Of a stretch of DNA of 9,550 bases, positions 1 to 6,265 are shown piece by piece. The notes under the pieces were generated by a model, which worked only from the letters and a program-made list of their open reading frames with translations, was not told the origin of the DNA and did not search any database. This stretch comes from JANNHP01 sp031404455 (GTDB lineage Bacteria; Planctomycetota; JAJSAM01; JAJVHW01): contig JANNHP010000057.1 of assembly GCA_031404455.1 (NCBI GenBank), positions 1 to 9,550 of the forward strand, read 5' to 3'. Made by a program: the position numbers and the translations under genes. Numbering within the stretch: position 1 is the first letter of the stretch; each line of letters begins with the position of its first letter.

Positions 1-2229
1 CTCGGCCTTGACCGCGGCCGCGCCGGGAACGGACGAGAGCACGCGGGCGATGTCGTTCGCGGTGCGTTCGAGCTGTTCGAACTCGTCGCCGAACACCTTC
101 ACGGCGACATCGCTGCGCACGCCGGAGATCAGCTCGTTGAAGCGCATCTGGATCGGCTGCGTGAACTCGTAGTTGTTGCCGGGGAGTCTCGACAGCGCCG
201 CCTGCATCCGTGCGATGAGCGCCTCCTTCGGCTCCGTTGCGTCCGGCCACTCCTCGTGCGGCTTCAGGATGATGAACGTGTCGGAGACGTTCGGCGGCAT
301 CGGATCGGCGGCGGCCTCCGCGGTGCCCGTCTTCGAGAAGACGAACTTCACCTCGGGGAACGCGGAGACCGTGCGCTCGACCTCGAACTGCATCTCGGTG
401 GACTGCGTGAGCGACGTGCTCGCGATCCGCATCGCGTGCATCGCGATGTCCTTCTCGTCGAGCGTCGGGACGAACTCCTGTCCGAACGTGGTGAAGAGGG
501 CGAGCGATCCCGCGAACGCCGCGATCGCGACTCCGACGACCGCCCACCGAAGGCGCAGGACCGCGCGGAGCGTCGGCTCGTAGAGGCGTTTCGCGGCGCG
601 GATCAGCAAGTTTTCCTTCTCCTGCACCTTCCCGCCGAGACCGATCGCGGCCATCGCGGGGATGAAGGTCAGCGAGAGCACGAGCGCCGCGGCGAGCGCG
701 AAGATCACGGTCATCGCCATCGGACGGAACATCTTCCCCTCGACTCCGGTGAGGGTCAGGATCGGCAGGTAGACCGTGACGATGATGGCCTGGCCGAACA
801 TCGACGGCCGGACGACCTCGCGGCTCGCGATGCGAACCTCGGCCAGCCGCTCGTGGAGCGAGAGCCGGCGTCCGATCGCGTGCTGTTTCTCGCCGAGCCG
901 CCGCAGCGTGTTCTCGATCACGATGACCGCCCCGTCGACGACGAGACCGAAGTCGATGGCGCCGAGACTCATCAGGTTGCCGCTGGTCCTCGACTGCACC
1001 ATTCCGATCGCCGTGAGGAGCATGGAGAGCGGGATCGCCATGGCGGTGATGAGGGCGGCGCGGATGTTCCCGAGGAGCAGGAAGAGGATCACGATCACGA
1101 GGATCGCGCCTTCGACGAGGTTCGTCCTCACCGTGGCGATCGTCGCGTCCACGAGCTTCGTCCGGTCGAGCACGATCTTGACCCGGACGTCCGGCGGCAG
1201 CGACGGCTCGATCTCTCCGAGCTTCGTGACGACGGCCGCGGCCACGGTGCGGCTGTTCGCGCCGATGAGCATCTGCGCCGTCCCGACGACGACCTCCTCG
1301 CCGTTCTCGCTCGCGCTGCCGGTGCGGAGCTCGCGTCCGGTCACGACCGTCGCGACGTCGCGAACGCGCACCGGGTTGCTCGGCTCTCCGCCGATCACGA
1401 TGCCCTCGATCTCGGCGTCGTCTTCGATGCGGCCCGCCGCACGGACCACGTACGACTCGCCCTTGTGCTCGACGTAGCCCGCGCCCGTGCTCTGGTTGTT
1501 GCGCTCGAGCGCCTCGATCACGTCGTGGAACGTGAGGCCGTACGCGACGAGCTTCATCGGGTCGGGCTGCACGTGGATCTGCCGCACGTAGCCTCCGATG
1601 GCGTCGACTCCGGCCACGTCCTTCACGCCGCGGAGCTGCGGCCGGACGATCCAGTCCTGCACGGTGCGCAGGTAGGACGCGAACTCCACGTCCGTCGCGA
1701 GGCGCTTGCCCTCCGGCGTCAGGTAGACGCCGCCGGTCTGCCATCCGGAGGCGCCGTCCTTCACCGACGCTTCCTTGCCGCGCGGATGCTCGAACTCGAC
1801 TGTCCACATGCACACTTCGCCGAGGCCGGTCGTCACCGCGCCCATGCCCGGCTCGGCGCCGTCGGGAAGCGACTCGCGCGCCTCGCCGAGCCGCTCGTTC
1901 ACCTGGTTCCTGGCGAAGTAGATGTCGACGTCGTCGTCGAACACGGCGGTCACCTGCGAGAACCCGTTGCGGGAGATGGACCGCGTGAACTGGAGACCTG
2001 GGATCCCGGCCAGCGCCGTCTCGATCGGGAACGTGACCTGCCGTTCGATCTCGACCGGCGAGAGCTGCGCCACCTCGGTGTTGATCTGGATCTGATTGTT
2101 CGTGATGTCCGGCACGGCGTCGATCGGCAGACGCTGGAGTGCGAGGAGGCCCGCGGCGCCGGCGGCGAGCGTGACGAGCAGCACGAGCCAGCGGCTCTTG
2201 ATCGAGAAGTCGAGGATGCGTTCGAGCAT
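1..2229 (-). CDS. czcA: CzcA-type heavy-metal efflux RND pump (C-terminus cut by window edge)
   Basis: Inner-membrane proton/cation antiporter of the HME-RND family, the pump of a tripartite metal exporter. 743 residues are visible and the frame is open at base 1. Family members are about 1,020-1,050 residues, so roughly 280-300 C-terminal residues lie outside. Seen in the sequence: TM1 at about 14-32, followed by the family hallmark LPIDAVPDITNNQIQINT (34-51); a periplasmic porter region; TM2-TM4 at about 371-440; TM5-6 at about 478-528; TM7 near 557-577. TM4 carries DFG-x3-DGA-x3-IEN with D426, D432 and E439, matching the proton-relay acidic residues of CzcA (D402, D408, E415). The motif FSKTGTAE followed by DPMPPNVSDTF is also typical. 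DFG/DGA is the divalent-metal type, whereas Cu/Ag pumps have a different TM4 motif. The ATG at 2229 has GAAAGG (2245-2240) 10 bases upstream. It lies 62 bp behind the adaptor gene and is last of the visible operon. Exact metal unknown. Confidence 0.95.
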   Translation of the reverse strand, partial: MLERILDFSIKSRWLVLLVTLAAGAAGLLALQRLPIDAVPDITNNQIQINTEVAQLSPVEIERQVTFPIETALAGIPGLQFTRSISRNGFSQVTAVFDDDVDIYFARNQVNERLGEARESLPDGAEPGMGAVTTGLGEVCMWTVEFEHPRGKEASVKDGASGWQTGGVYLTPEGKRLATDVEFASYLRTVQDWIVRPQLRGVKDVAGVDAIGGYVRQIHVQPDPMKLVAYGLTFHDVIEALERNNQSTGAGYVEHKGESYVVRAAGRIEDDAEIEGIVIGGEPSNPVRVRDVATVVTGRELRTGSASENGEEVVVGTAQMLIGANSRTVAAAVVTKLGEIEPSLPPDVRVKIVLDRTKLVDATIATVRTNLVEGAILVIVILFLLLGNIRAALITAMAIPLSMLLTAIGMVQSRTSGNLMSLGAIDFGLVVDGAVIVIENTLRRLGEKQHAIGRRLSLHERLAEVRIASREVVRPSMFGQAIIVTVYLPILTLTGVEGKMFRPMAMTVIFALAAALVLSLTFIPAMAAIGLGGKVQEKENLLIRAAKRLYEPTLRAVLRLRWAVVGVAIAAFAGSLALFTTFGQEFVPTLDEKDIAMHAMRIASTSLTQSTEMQFEVERTVSAFPEVKFVFSKTGTAEAAADPMPPNVSDTFIILKPHEEWPDATEPKEALIARMQAALSRLPGNNYEFTQPIQMRFNELISGVRSDVAVKVFGDEFEQLERTANDIARVLSSVPGAAAVKAE

Positions 2230-2291
2230 GGGCTAGCAGCCTTTCGGGATGGTGCCTGCCAAGGGGCGAGAGTTCTCGGCGCTCAGAGCGG

Positions 2292-3560
2292 CTAGTGCTC
2301 GTGCGCCGCGCCGGCCTTTCCGAGTTCGGCCTTGAGCAGGAAGCTGCCGACGACGACGTAGGCCTCGCCCTCGGCGAGACCGTCGAGGACGGGGAGCATG
2401 CCGCCCACTGCGGTGCCGAGCCGGACCGCGCGCTTCGCGAACGTGTTCTCCTCGCCCTCGACGGGCACGAACACGGCCGGCCCTCCTTCCACCGTCTGGA
2501 CCGCGCCCTCAGCAACGGCGAGGACGGGCGCCTGGGCCTCGCCCATGACGACTTCGGCCTGCGCATACATGCCGGGACGCAGGCCCTCGGCGTCTTTCAC
2601 GTCCACGCGGATCTCGGCGGTGCGGGTCGCCTCGTCCATGCGCGGCGGCACCGACGCGACGCGTCCCTCGATCACGCGCCCCGGGAACGCGGCGATGTGG
2701 AGACGGACCGTGGCGCCCGGCCGCGCCTCCGAGAGCCGTGTCTCCGGCACGTGCGCGAACACCCAGACGACGGTCGTATCGCCGAGCAGGATCAGCGACT
2801 CCGTGTCGGGGGAGACCAGCTCGCCGAGGGTTGCGTGGCGATCGAGGACGGTTCCCGCGATCGGCGCGGTGACGACGACGGTCGGGTCGATCTTCCGCGT
2901 CGTGGTGAGTCGCTCGACGGCCTCTTCGTTCATCCCGAGCAGGTGGAGCGTGTTCTCCGCGGTCGTGACCGACGCGTTCGCCGTGATGACGGCGGCTTCG
3001 TTCGTCCTCCACTCCGCCTCGCGCCGCTGGACCTCGGTGAGCGTCATGTTCCCGCCGGCGTCGAGGAGACGCTTCGCGCGATCGTACGAGCTCTTCGAGA
3101 TCTCGACGGCCGGACCGACCGTCTCGGCGGCGACGCGCTTCTCCAGGAACTCGTTCTGCACCCCGCCGAGTTCCGGGCTGTCGAGGACGATGAGGACCGC
3201 ACCCTTCGCGACCACGTCGCCCCGCTTGACGCGGAGCTCGCGGACGCGGCCTCGCACGGGCACGCCGACGTGCGCCGTGGCGTCGAGGTCCATCGCGACG
3301 CGGGCCGGCGCGCGGTAGGTCGCCACCAGGGCGACCCTCGCGGCCTTCTCGACACGGATGCCGCTCCGCCGGATGGCCTCGGCCGTGAGCGTGACTTCGT
3401 CCGCGTGGCCTTCCGCGGCTTCCTCGGCGTGTTCCTCGTGACCGCCAACCGCGCCATGGTCGTGGCCTGCGTGGGGGTCCTTCGCGTCCATGCAGCCGGC
3501 GAAGAGCAGTGCTGCGAAGAGGAGCGGCCCGGCCGCGAGGATCGTGGAACGTGTCGTCAT
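2292..3560 (-). CDS. czcB: RND periplasmic adaptor (membrane-fusion) lipoprotein with His-rich N-terminus
   Basis: Periplasmic adaptor that links the RND pump to the outer-membrane factor; 422 residues. A lipoprotein signal ends in the lipobox LFAGC (Cys23). Next comes a disordered His/Asp/Glu-rich tail with H30, H33, H35, H41, H44 and H52 (HAGHDHG...GHEEH), a likely metal-binding segment, and the protein also ends in HEH. Then follow the first lipoyl half-motif (about 100-131, VPVRGRVRELRVKRGDVVAKG), an alpha-helical hairpin (about 132-210), the second lipoyl half (VVVTAPIAGTVLDRHATLGE), a beta-barrel and a membrane-proximal domain containing LRPGMYAQAEV. The frame stays open upstream to about 3719. 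I chose the ATG at 3560 because it starts a proper signal peptide and has GGAG (3573-3570) nine bases before it; the upstream extension is Arg-rich and lacks these. It belongs to the CzcB/CusB-like group; the subfamily name is inferred from the neighbouring pump. Confidence 0.93.
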   Translation of the reverse strand: MTTRSTILAAGPLLFAALLFAGCMDAKDPHAGHDHGAVGGHEEHAEEAAEGHADEVTLTAEAIRRSGIRVEKAARVALVATYRAPARVAMDLDATAHVGVPVRGRVRELRVKRGDVVAKGAVLIVLDSPELGGVQNEFLEKRVAAETVGPAVEISKSSYDRAKRLLDAGGNMTLTEVQRREAEWRTNEAAVITANASVTTAENTLHLLGMNEEAVERLTTTRKIDPTVVVTAPIAGTVLDRHATLGELVSPDTESLILLGDTTVVWVFAHVPETRLSEARPGATVRLHIAAFPGRVIEGRVASVPPRMDEATRTAEIRVDVKDAEGLRPGMYAQAEVVMGEAQAPVLAVAEGAVQTVEGGPAVFVPVEGEENTFAKRAVRLGTAVGGMLPVLDGLAEGEAYVVVGSFLLKAELGKAGAAHEH

Positions 3561-3569
3561 GATTCGGTT

Positions 3570-3573
3570 CTCC
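3570..3573 (-). promoter_or_regulatory. Ribosome binding site deciding the adaptor start
   Basis: GGAG on the minus strand, nine bases upstream of the ATG at 3560. It supports the shorter 422-residue adaptor rather than a 475-residue reading from further upstream. Confidence 0.7.
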
Positions 3574-3584
3574 GGTGGAGGGCG

Positions 3585-3608
3585 CCGGGCCGCACGAGGG
3601 CGGCCCGG
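3585..3608 (-). other. Perfect 9-bp inverted repeat between small lipoprotein and adaptor genes
   Basis: CCGGGCCGC (3585-3593) and GCGGCCCGG (3600-3608) form a perfect all-G/C stem of nine pairs with a six-base loop. It sits in the 61-bp gap after the small lipoprotein stop and before the adaptor RBS. No T-run follows on the transcribed strand, so a classical intrinsic terminator is unlikely. It may be an mRNA-processing or stability hairpin, or a partial attenuator that sets the ratio between upstream and downstream genes. The structure is seen; the role is inferred. Confidence 0.55.
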
Positions 3609-3621
3609 TCCCAATGAGCGC

Positions 3622-3774
3622 CTACTTCGCCTTGTCCGTCGATTGATCGTGACCGTCGCCTTCCTTGTGGTCGTGGCCTGCGTGGTCGTCTCCGCCGCCG
3701 CAGGCGACGAGAGCGCCACCGGCGAGGGCGAGCAGCAACGACGCGAGCAGCGTGGACCTGCAGATGCGGTTCAT
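3622..3774 (-). CDS. Small His-rich lipoprotein (50 aa) within the metal efflux operon
   Basis: A 50-residue protein, easily missed because a longer reading frame runs through it. The N-terminus is a lipoprotein signal (MNRICRS, hydrophobic LLASLLLALAGGALVAC) with the lipobox cysteine at 25. The mature part is only about 26 residues: Gly/Asp-rich, four histidines (H31, H34, H36, H42), and a Lys/Asp tail. The motif HAGHDH is identical to one in the adaptor's N-terminus. Its ATG overlaps the TGA of the upstream outer-membrane factor gene (ATGA), and AGGGAGG (3790-3784) lies nine bases before it, a strong SD inside the end of the upstream gene that indicates translational coupling. Likely role by inference: membrane-anchored periplasmic metal binding or delivery to the pump complex. 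It could also be a non-essential duplicate of the adaptor tail. Signal, RBS and position make a real gene likely; no named family is recognised. Confidence 0.8.
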   Translation of the reverse strand: MNRICRSTLLASLLLALAGGALVACGGGDDHAGHDHKEGDGHDQSTDKAK

Positions 3775-5159
3775 CGAGGGGTTCCTCCCTGGTCTGGTTC
3801 GCGCGGTCCGGTCGGGGGAGAAGGAGCGTCGCCGGGACCGCCGGCGGCGCGCTCCAGTCGGATTCGGGCGTCGAGGACGCGGTGCTCGAGTTCCACGCGG
3901 CGCGCGCGCGTGTCCTGGAGTTCGCGGTCCGCGAGCAGCAGCACGATGATCTCGACCTCGCCCGCGCGCTTCGCCGCGTCGATCTCGGCGCGCCGTCGTT
4001 CGAGGAGCGGAAGCAGGCCGCGCTCCAGAAGGTCGAGAGCGCGCCGGGCGGCCGCTTCTTCGGCGAGCGCCTGACGCACGTCGCGGATCGCCTCGCGGCG
4101 GACGAGGACCGCGCGATGCCGAAGCTCCGCCTCGGCCGCCGCGATCGCCGCCGTGCGCGGGCCCGTCGGATCGAAGAGTCGCAGCGGGATCGCGATGTTC
4201 GGCCCGAACGCGACTCCCTCGTCGTACTCGATCTCGGCCCCCCCGGAGGCGCCCTCCCACGGCCAGGTGGAGATCAGCGCGCGATCCTCGCCGAGCGCCG
4301 CGAGTTCCCATCCGATCGCGCGGACCTCCGCGCGCCGGGCGAGCGCTCCGTCGATCCACGGCCGCGCGTCGCCGGGGGGCGCGGGAAGCGACGGCCAGGG
4401 TGCGAGGGTCCACGAACCCGCGTCCGAAGGGCGTCCGATCAGGTGGGCGAGGTCGATGCGCGCCCGGGTCCGCTCCGCGTCGAGATCCGCGAGATCGAGG
4501 TCGATCGACGCGAGTTCGGCGTCGAGGGCCGTCACGTCGCTCGGAAGCCCCTCCTTTTCGCGCAGCGATTCGCGGTGGATGTCGCGAAGTCGCGTGAGGA
4601 GTTCGCGCCGCTGCTCGATCGACGGGCGCCGCGCGTCCGCGTCCTGTGCCGCGAGGTAGGCCGCGCGGGTCTCGGCGAGCACGTCGAGCGCCACCACGAG
4701 ACATTCCTCGGCCGCGGCCCTGAGGCGCGCGTCGGCGGCGCCGGCCTTGTGGGGACGCTGAAAGTACGCCGCGAACTCCTGCGTGATCCCCGCGGTGACG
4801 GTGGCGTCGGAGATCGCGCGCCCGAACATCACGCCGACGGAGAGAAGCGGGTTCGGCAGGAGCCGCGCCTCGTCGGAACCGGCGCGCGCGACGCGCCATC
4901 GAGCGAGCGCCTGCTGGAGGCGCGGGTCGTTGCGGATGGCCGCCTCGACCGCCGCGGCGAGCGTCAGCGTCGCCGGATCCGCGCCGGGCGCGTCGTCGGG
5001 CGAGCCCTCGGCGTGGAACTCGATCTCGCCCGGGATCCCGGCGATCCCGGCGGCGACGAGTTCCGGCGCGGGCCCGTCGACGCGGTCCGGCACGCCGCGA
5101 CATCCGGCTGCGGGCAGGGCAGCGGCGACGACGAGAACGAGCAGGCGAGTGGGTAGCAC
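3771..5159 (-). CDS. TolC-family outer-membrane efflux lipoprotein (CzcC-like)
   Basis: Outer-membrane channel of the tripartite metal exporter; 462 residues, normal for the outer-membrane factor family. The N-terminus is a lipoprotein signal with lipobox LPAAGC (Cys20), followed by a Pro/Ala-rich linker. Two long helical repeats follow. The first begins at about 67 (LAAAVEAAIRNDPRLQQALARW, then LLPNPLLSVG near 100-109), the classic OEP opening. The second half has the beta-strand segment AFGPNIAIPLRLFD followed by long Ala/Arg/Glu helices, ending in a Pro-rich tail. The start is GTG at 5159 with GGAGG (5168-5164) upstream. The spacing is only four bases, but the signal peptide begins right here and the preceding in-frame codons contain no better start. 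Its stop overlaps the start of the small lipoprotein by four bases. The gap to the upstream gene is 144 bp. CzcC-like by context; sequence alone supports only the broad family. Confidence 0.92.
   Translation of the reverse strand: MLPTRLLVLVVAAALPAAGCRGVPDRVDGPAPELVAAGIAGIPGEIEFHAEGSPDDAPGADPATLTLAAAVEAAIRNDPRLQQALARWRVARAGSDEARLLPNPLLSVGVMFGRAISDATVTAGITQEFAAYFQRPHKAGAADARLRAAAEECLVVALDVLAETRAAYLAAQDADARRPSIEQRRELLTRLRDIHRESLREKEGLPSDVTALDAELASIDLDLADLDAERTRARIDLAHLIGRPSDAGSWTLAPWPSLPAPPGDARPWIDGALARRAEVRAIGWELAALGEDRALISTWPWEGASGGAEIEYDEGVAFGPNIAIPLRLFDPTGPRTAAIAAAEAELRHRAVLVRREAIRDVRQALAEEAAARRALDLLERGLLPLLERRRAEIDAAKRAGEVEIIVLLLADRELQDTRARRVELEHRVLDARIRLERAAGGPGDAPSPPTGPREPDQGGTPR
3784..3790 (-). 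promoter_or_regulatory. Strong Shine-Dalgarno for the small lipoprotein, inside the upstream gene
   Basis: AGGGAGG on the minus strand, nine bases before the ATG at 3774 and within the last codons of the outer-membrane factor gene. With the ATGA stop/start overlap it supports coupled translation of the 50-residue lipoprotein. Confidence 0.75.
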
Positions 5160-5303
5160 ACGACCTCCGCGATGGTGGAGACACCAGGTGCGCAGCAGGA
5201 GCCGACGAGTGGGTCGGCACGGCGCGCGCCGCGAAGGCGGGATCTGGAGCGATGGCTCAGGGCGTGATCCGCAAGCTTCGCGCGGCGCTCTCGCAGAGGC
5301 GCG
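5160..5303. other. Intergenic gap in the efflux operon with a 6-bp inverted repeat
   Basis: The 144 bases between the Cys-rich gene and the outer-membrane factor gene hold the latter's RBS and a small perfect inverted repeat, GCCGAC (5201-5206) / GTCGGC (5213-5218), with a six-base loop. There is no convincing promoter hexamer or T-run. The gap is longer than others in the operon, so an internal promoter is possible but not shown. Confidence 0.4.
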
Positions 5304-5780
5304 TTAGCAGCGCAGGACGACGGTGCGGAGCATGGCCACGCGAGGCGGAGGAATCGAGGCCGTGAAAGGCCCGGCCGTCCGCGACGCGGTCCCGAGCGTC
5401 CAGGGCGCCGGACTCTGCGGAAGCGCCGCCGCGTGCGCGGCGAGATCCTCGGCGGTTCGCGAAGCCGTGGATCGCCCGGTTCGGTCGGCCGTCGACGTGA
5501 GGAGCTTCGTGGCCGGGACGTCCACGCACTCGACGCAGTCCGCGCCGCCGGAGGACGGCGCGATCGAACCGCGCACGGCGTCGTCGGCGTGCCGACCGGC
5601 GTCGCCGAGATCGACGCAGCAGTCGGCGCCGCTCCACTCGATCGCGATCTGGCCGTCCGCCTCGTGGCAGAAGACGAGCGACGCGCCGAGAGCGGTGAGC
5701 ACGACGTACGCCGTGAGCGCGACGGTCGCAGCGATGCGCTGCAGCCCTCGGGAGAAACGGAGACTCGGTCGCTCGTTCAC
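5304..5780 (-). CDS. Cys-rich exported protein of unknown function, first gene of metal efflux operon
   Basis: A 158-residue protein. The basic N-terminus (MNERPSLRFSRGLQR) is followed by one hydrophobic segment (about 16-37), so it is an exported or membrane-anchored periplasmic protein. Six cysteines are visible: C38 in CHEADGQIAIE, the pair C54-C55, C82 and C85 in DCVECVDVP, and the final residue C158. The CHxxDG...CC...CxxC pattern could bind metal or form disulfides. The rest is low-complexity Ala/Ser/Thr. No named family is recognised. My unverified recollection is that similar small proteins with a (C)xADGxxAIE...CC...CxDxP pattern occur next to Czc/Cus operons. The start is GTG at 5780; no purine-rich RBS precedes it, so a leaderless transcript is possible. 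As promoter-proximal gene of the operon it could serve as a periplasmic metal sensor or chaperone; this is inference. Confidence 0.72.
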   Translation of the reverse strand: MNERPSLRFSRGLQRIAATVALTAYVVLTALGASLVFCHEADGQIAIEWSGADCCVDLGDAGRHADDAVRGSIAPSSGGADCVECVDVPATKLLTSTADRTGRSTASRTAEDLAAHAAALPQSPAPWTLGTASRTAGPFTASIPPPRVAMLRTVVLRC

Positions 5781-5896
5781 GCGGGGAGGAGCCTAGCCGG
5801 GAACGCCGCGCGCTGGGCAACGAAGTCCCGCGCGCGCCGCCGGATCGGCGGATGTCGACGTTGACGGGCGAGGCCGCGACCGGTTCTCCTCTCGCC
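5781..5896. promoter_or_regulatory. Divergent spacer with weak promoter signals for the efflux operon
   Basis: This region separates the minus-strand efflux operon from the plus-strand chimeric gene. On the minus strand, TTGCCC (5820-5815) and TAGGCT (5795-5790) sit 19 bases apart, and TAGGCT is only nine bases before the GTG. This is a weak match to a sigma-70 promoter and would give a leaderless or nearly leaderless mRNA. A 6-bp inverted repeat, CCGCCG (5837-5842) / CGGCGG (5846-5851), could be an operator or chance in GC-rich DNA. Promoters are expected here from gene orientation; the exact elements are uncertain. Confidence 0.3.
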
Positions 5897-6265
5897 ATGA
5901 GCGACTACGGACCGTCCACCTACGGCGACCGCGCCGCGGCGCGCTACGACGACCTCTTCACGCATCCGCCGGCGTCGAAGGCCTGCATCGATCTCCTCGC
6001 GGATCTCGCGGGCAAGGGGCCCGCGCTCGAACTCGGCGTCGGCACGGGGCGCGTCGCGCGTCCGCTCGCCGCGCGGGGCGTGCCGGTCCACGGGCTCGAC
6101 ACGTTCTCGTTCCAGGCGCCCGGGTTCTACGCCCGGATGGGGTACGAGCAGTTCGGCGTGATGGACGGACACCCCGAGGGCGCGTCGCGGCACTTCTTCC
6201 AGAAGCGGCTCGCGCGGCGCGGTCAGACGCGCTTCGGAAGCCGGACGCCGGCGCGGCGCAGGTAG
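5897..6265 (+). CDS. Chimeric gene: methyltransferase N-terminus fused to GNAT acetyltransferase C-terminus
   Basis: A 122-residue frame made of two unrelated pieces. Residues 1-68 (MSDYGPSTYGDRAAARYDDLF, then ALELGVGTGRVARPLAARG, then VHGLD) are the N-terminus and SAM-binding motif I of a class I methyltransferase, ending at the motif II acidic residue D68. From L67-D68 the text switches to TFSFQAPGFYARMGYEQFG and ends HFFQKRL (99-105), the acetyl-CoA-fold C-terminus of a GNAT N-acetyltransferase. The rest of the methyltransferase and the first part of the GNAT are missing. A GNAT normally stops after KRL, but here an Arg-rich tail of 17 residues runs on into the convergent gene. I chose ATG 5897 because MSDYGP.TYGDR is the family's usual start; an in-frame ATG lies at 5852, and no clear SD is seen for 5897. 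It is most likely a deletion-fusion remnant without either activity. An assembly join is the alternative. Confidence 0.75.
   Translation: MSDYGPSTYGDRAAARYDDLFTHPPASKACIDLLADLAGKGPALELGVGTGRVARPLAARGVPVHGLDTFSFQAPGFYARMGYEQFGVMDGHPEGASRHFFQKRLARRGQTRFGSRTPARRR

Noticed and set aside
256..2295. Long plus-strand frame opposite the RND pump
   Set aside because: It is Arg/Asp/His-rich with no domain or family pattern, a typical GC-rich antisense frame of the clear CzcA gene.
3585..3608. Intrinsic terminator ending the first half of the operon
   Set aside because: The stem is strong, but no T-run follows on the transcribed strand and the adaptor gene begins 25 bases further on without another clear promoter.
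3622..5220. A 532-residue minus-strand frame containing the small lipoprotein at its end
   Set aside because: Most of it is an Arg/Pro-rich out-of-frame reading of the outer-membrane factor gene. Only the last 51 codons, with their own ATG and SD, look real.
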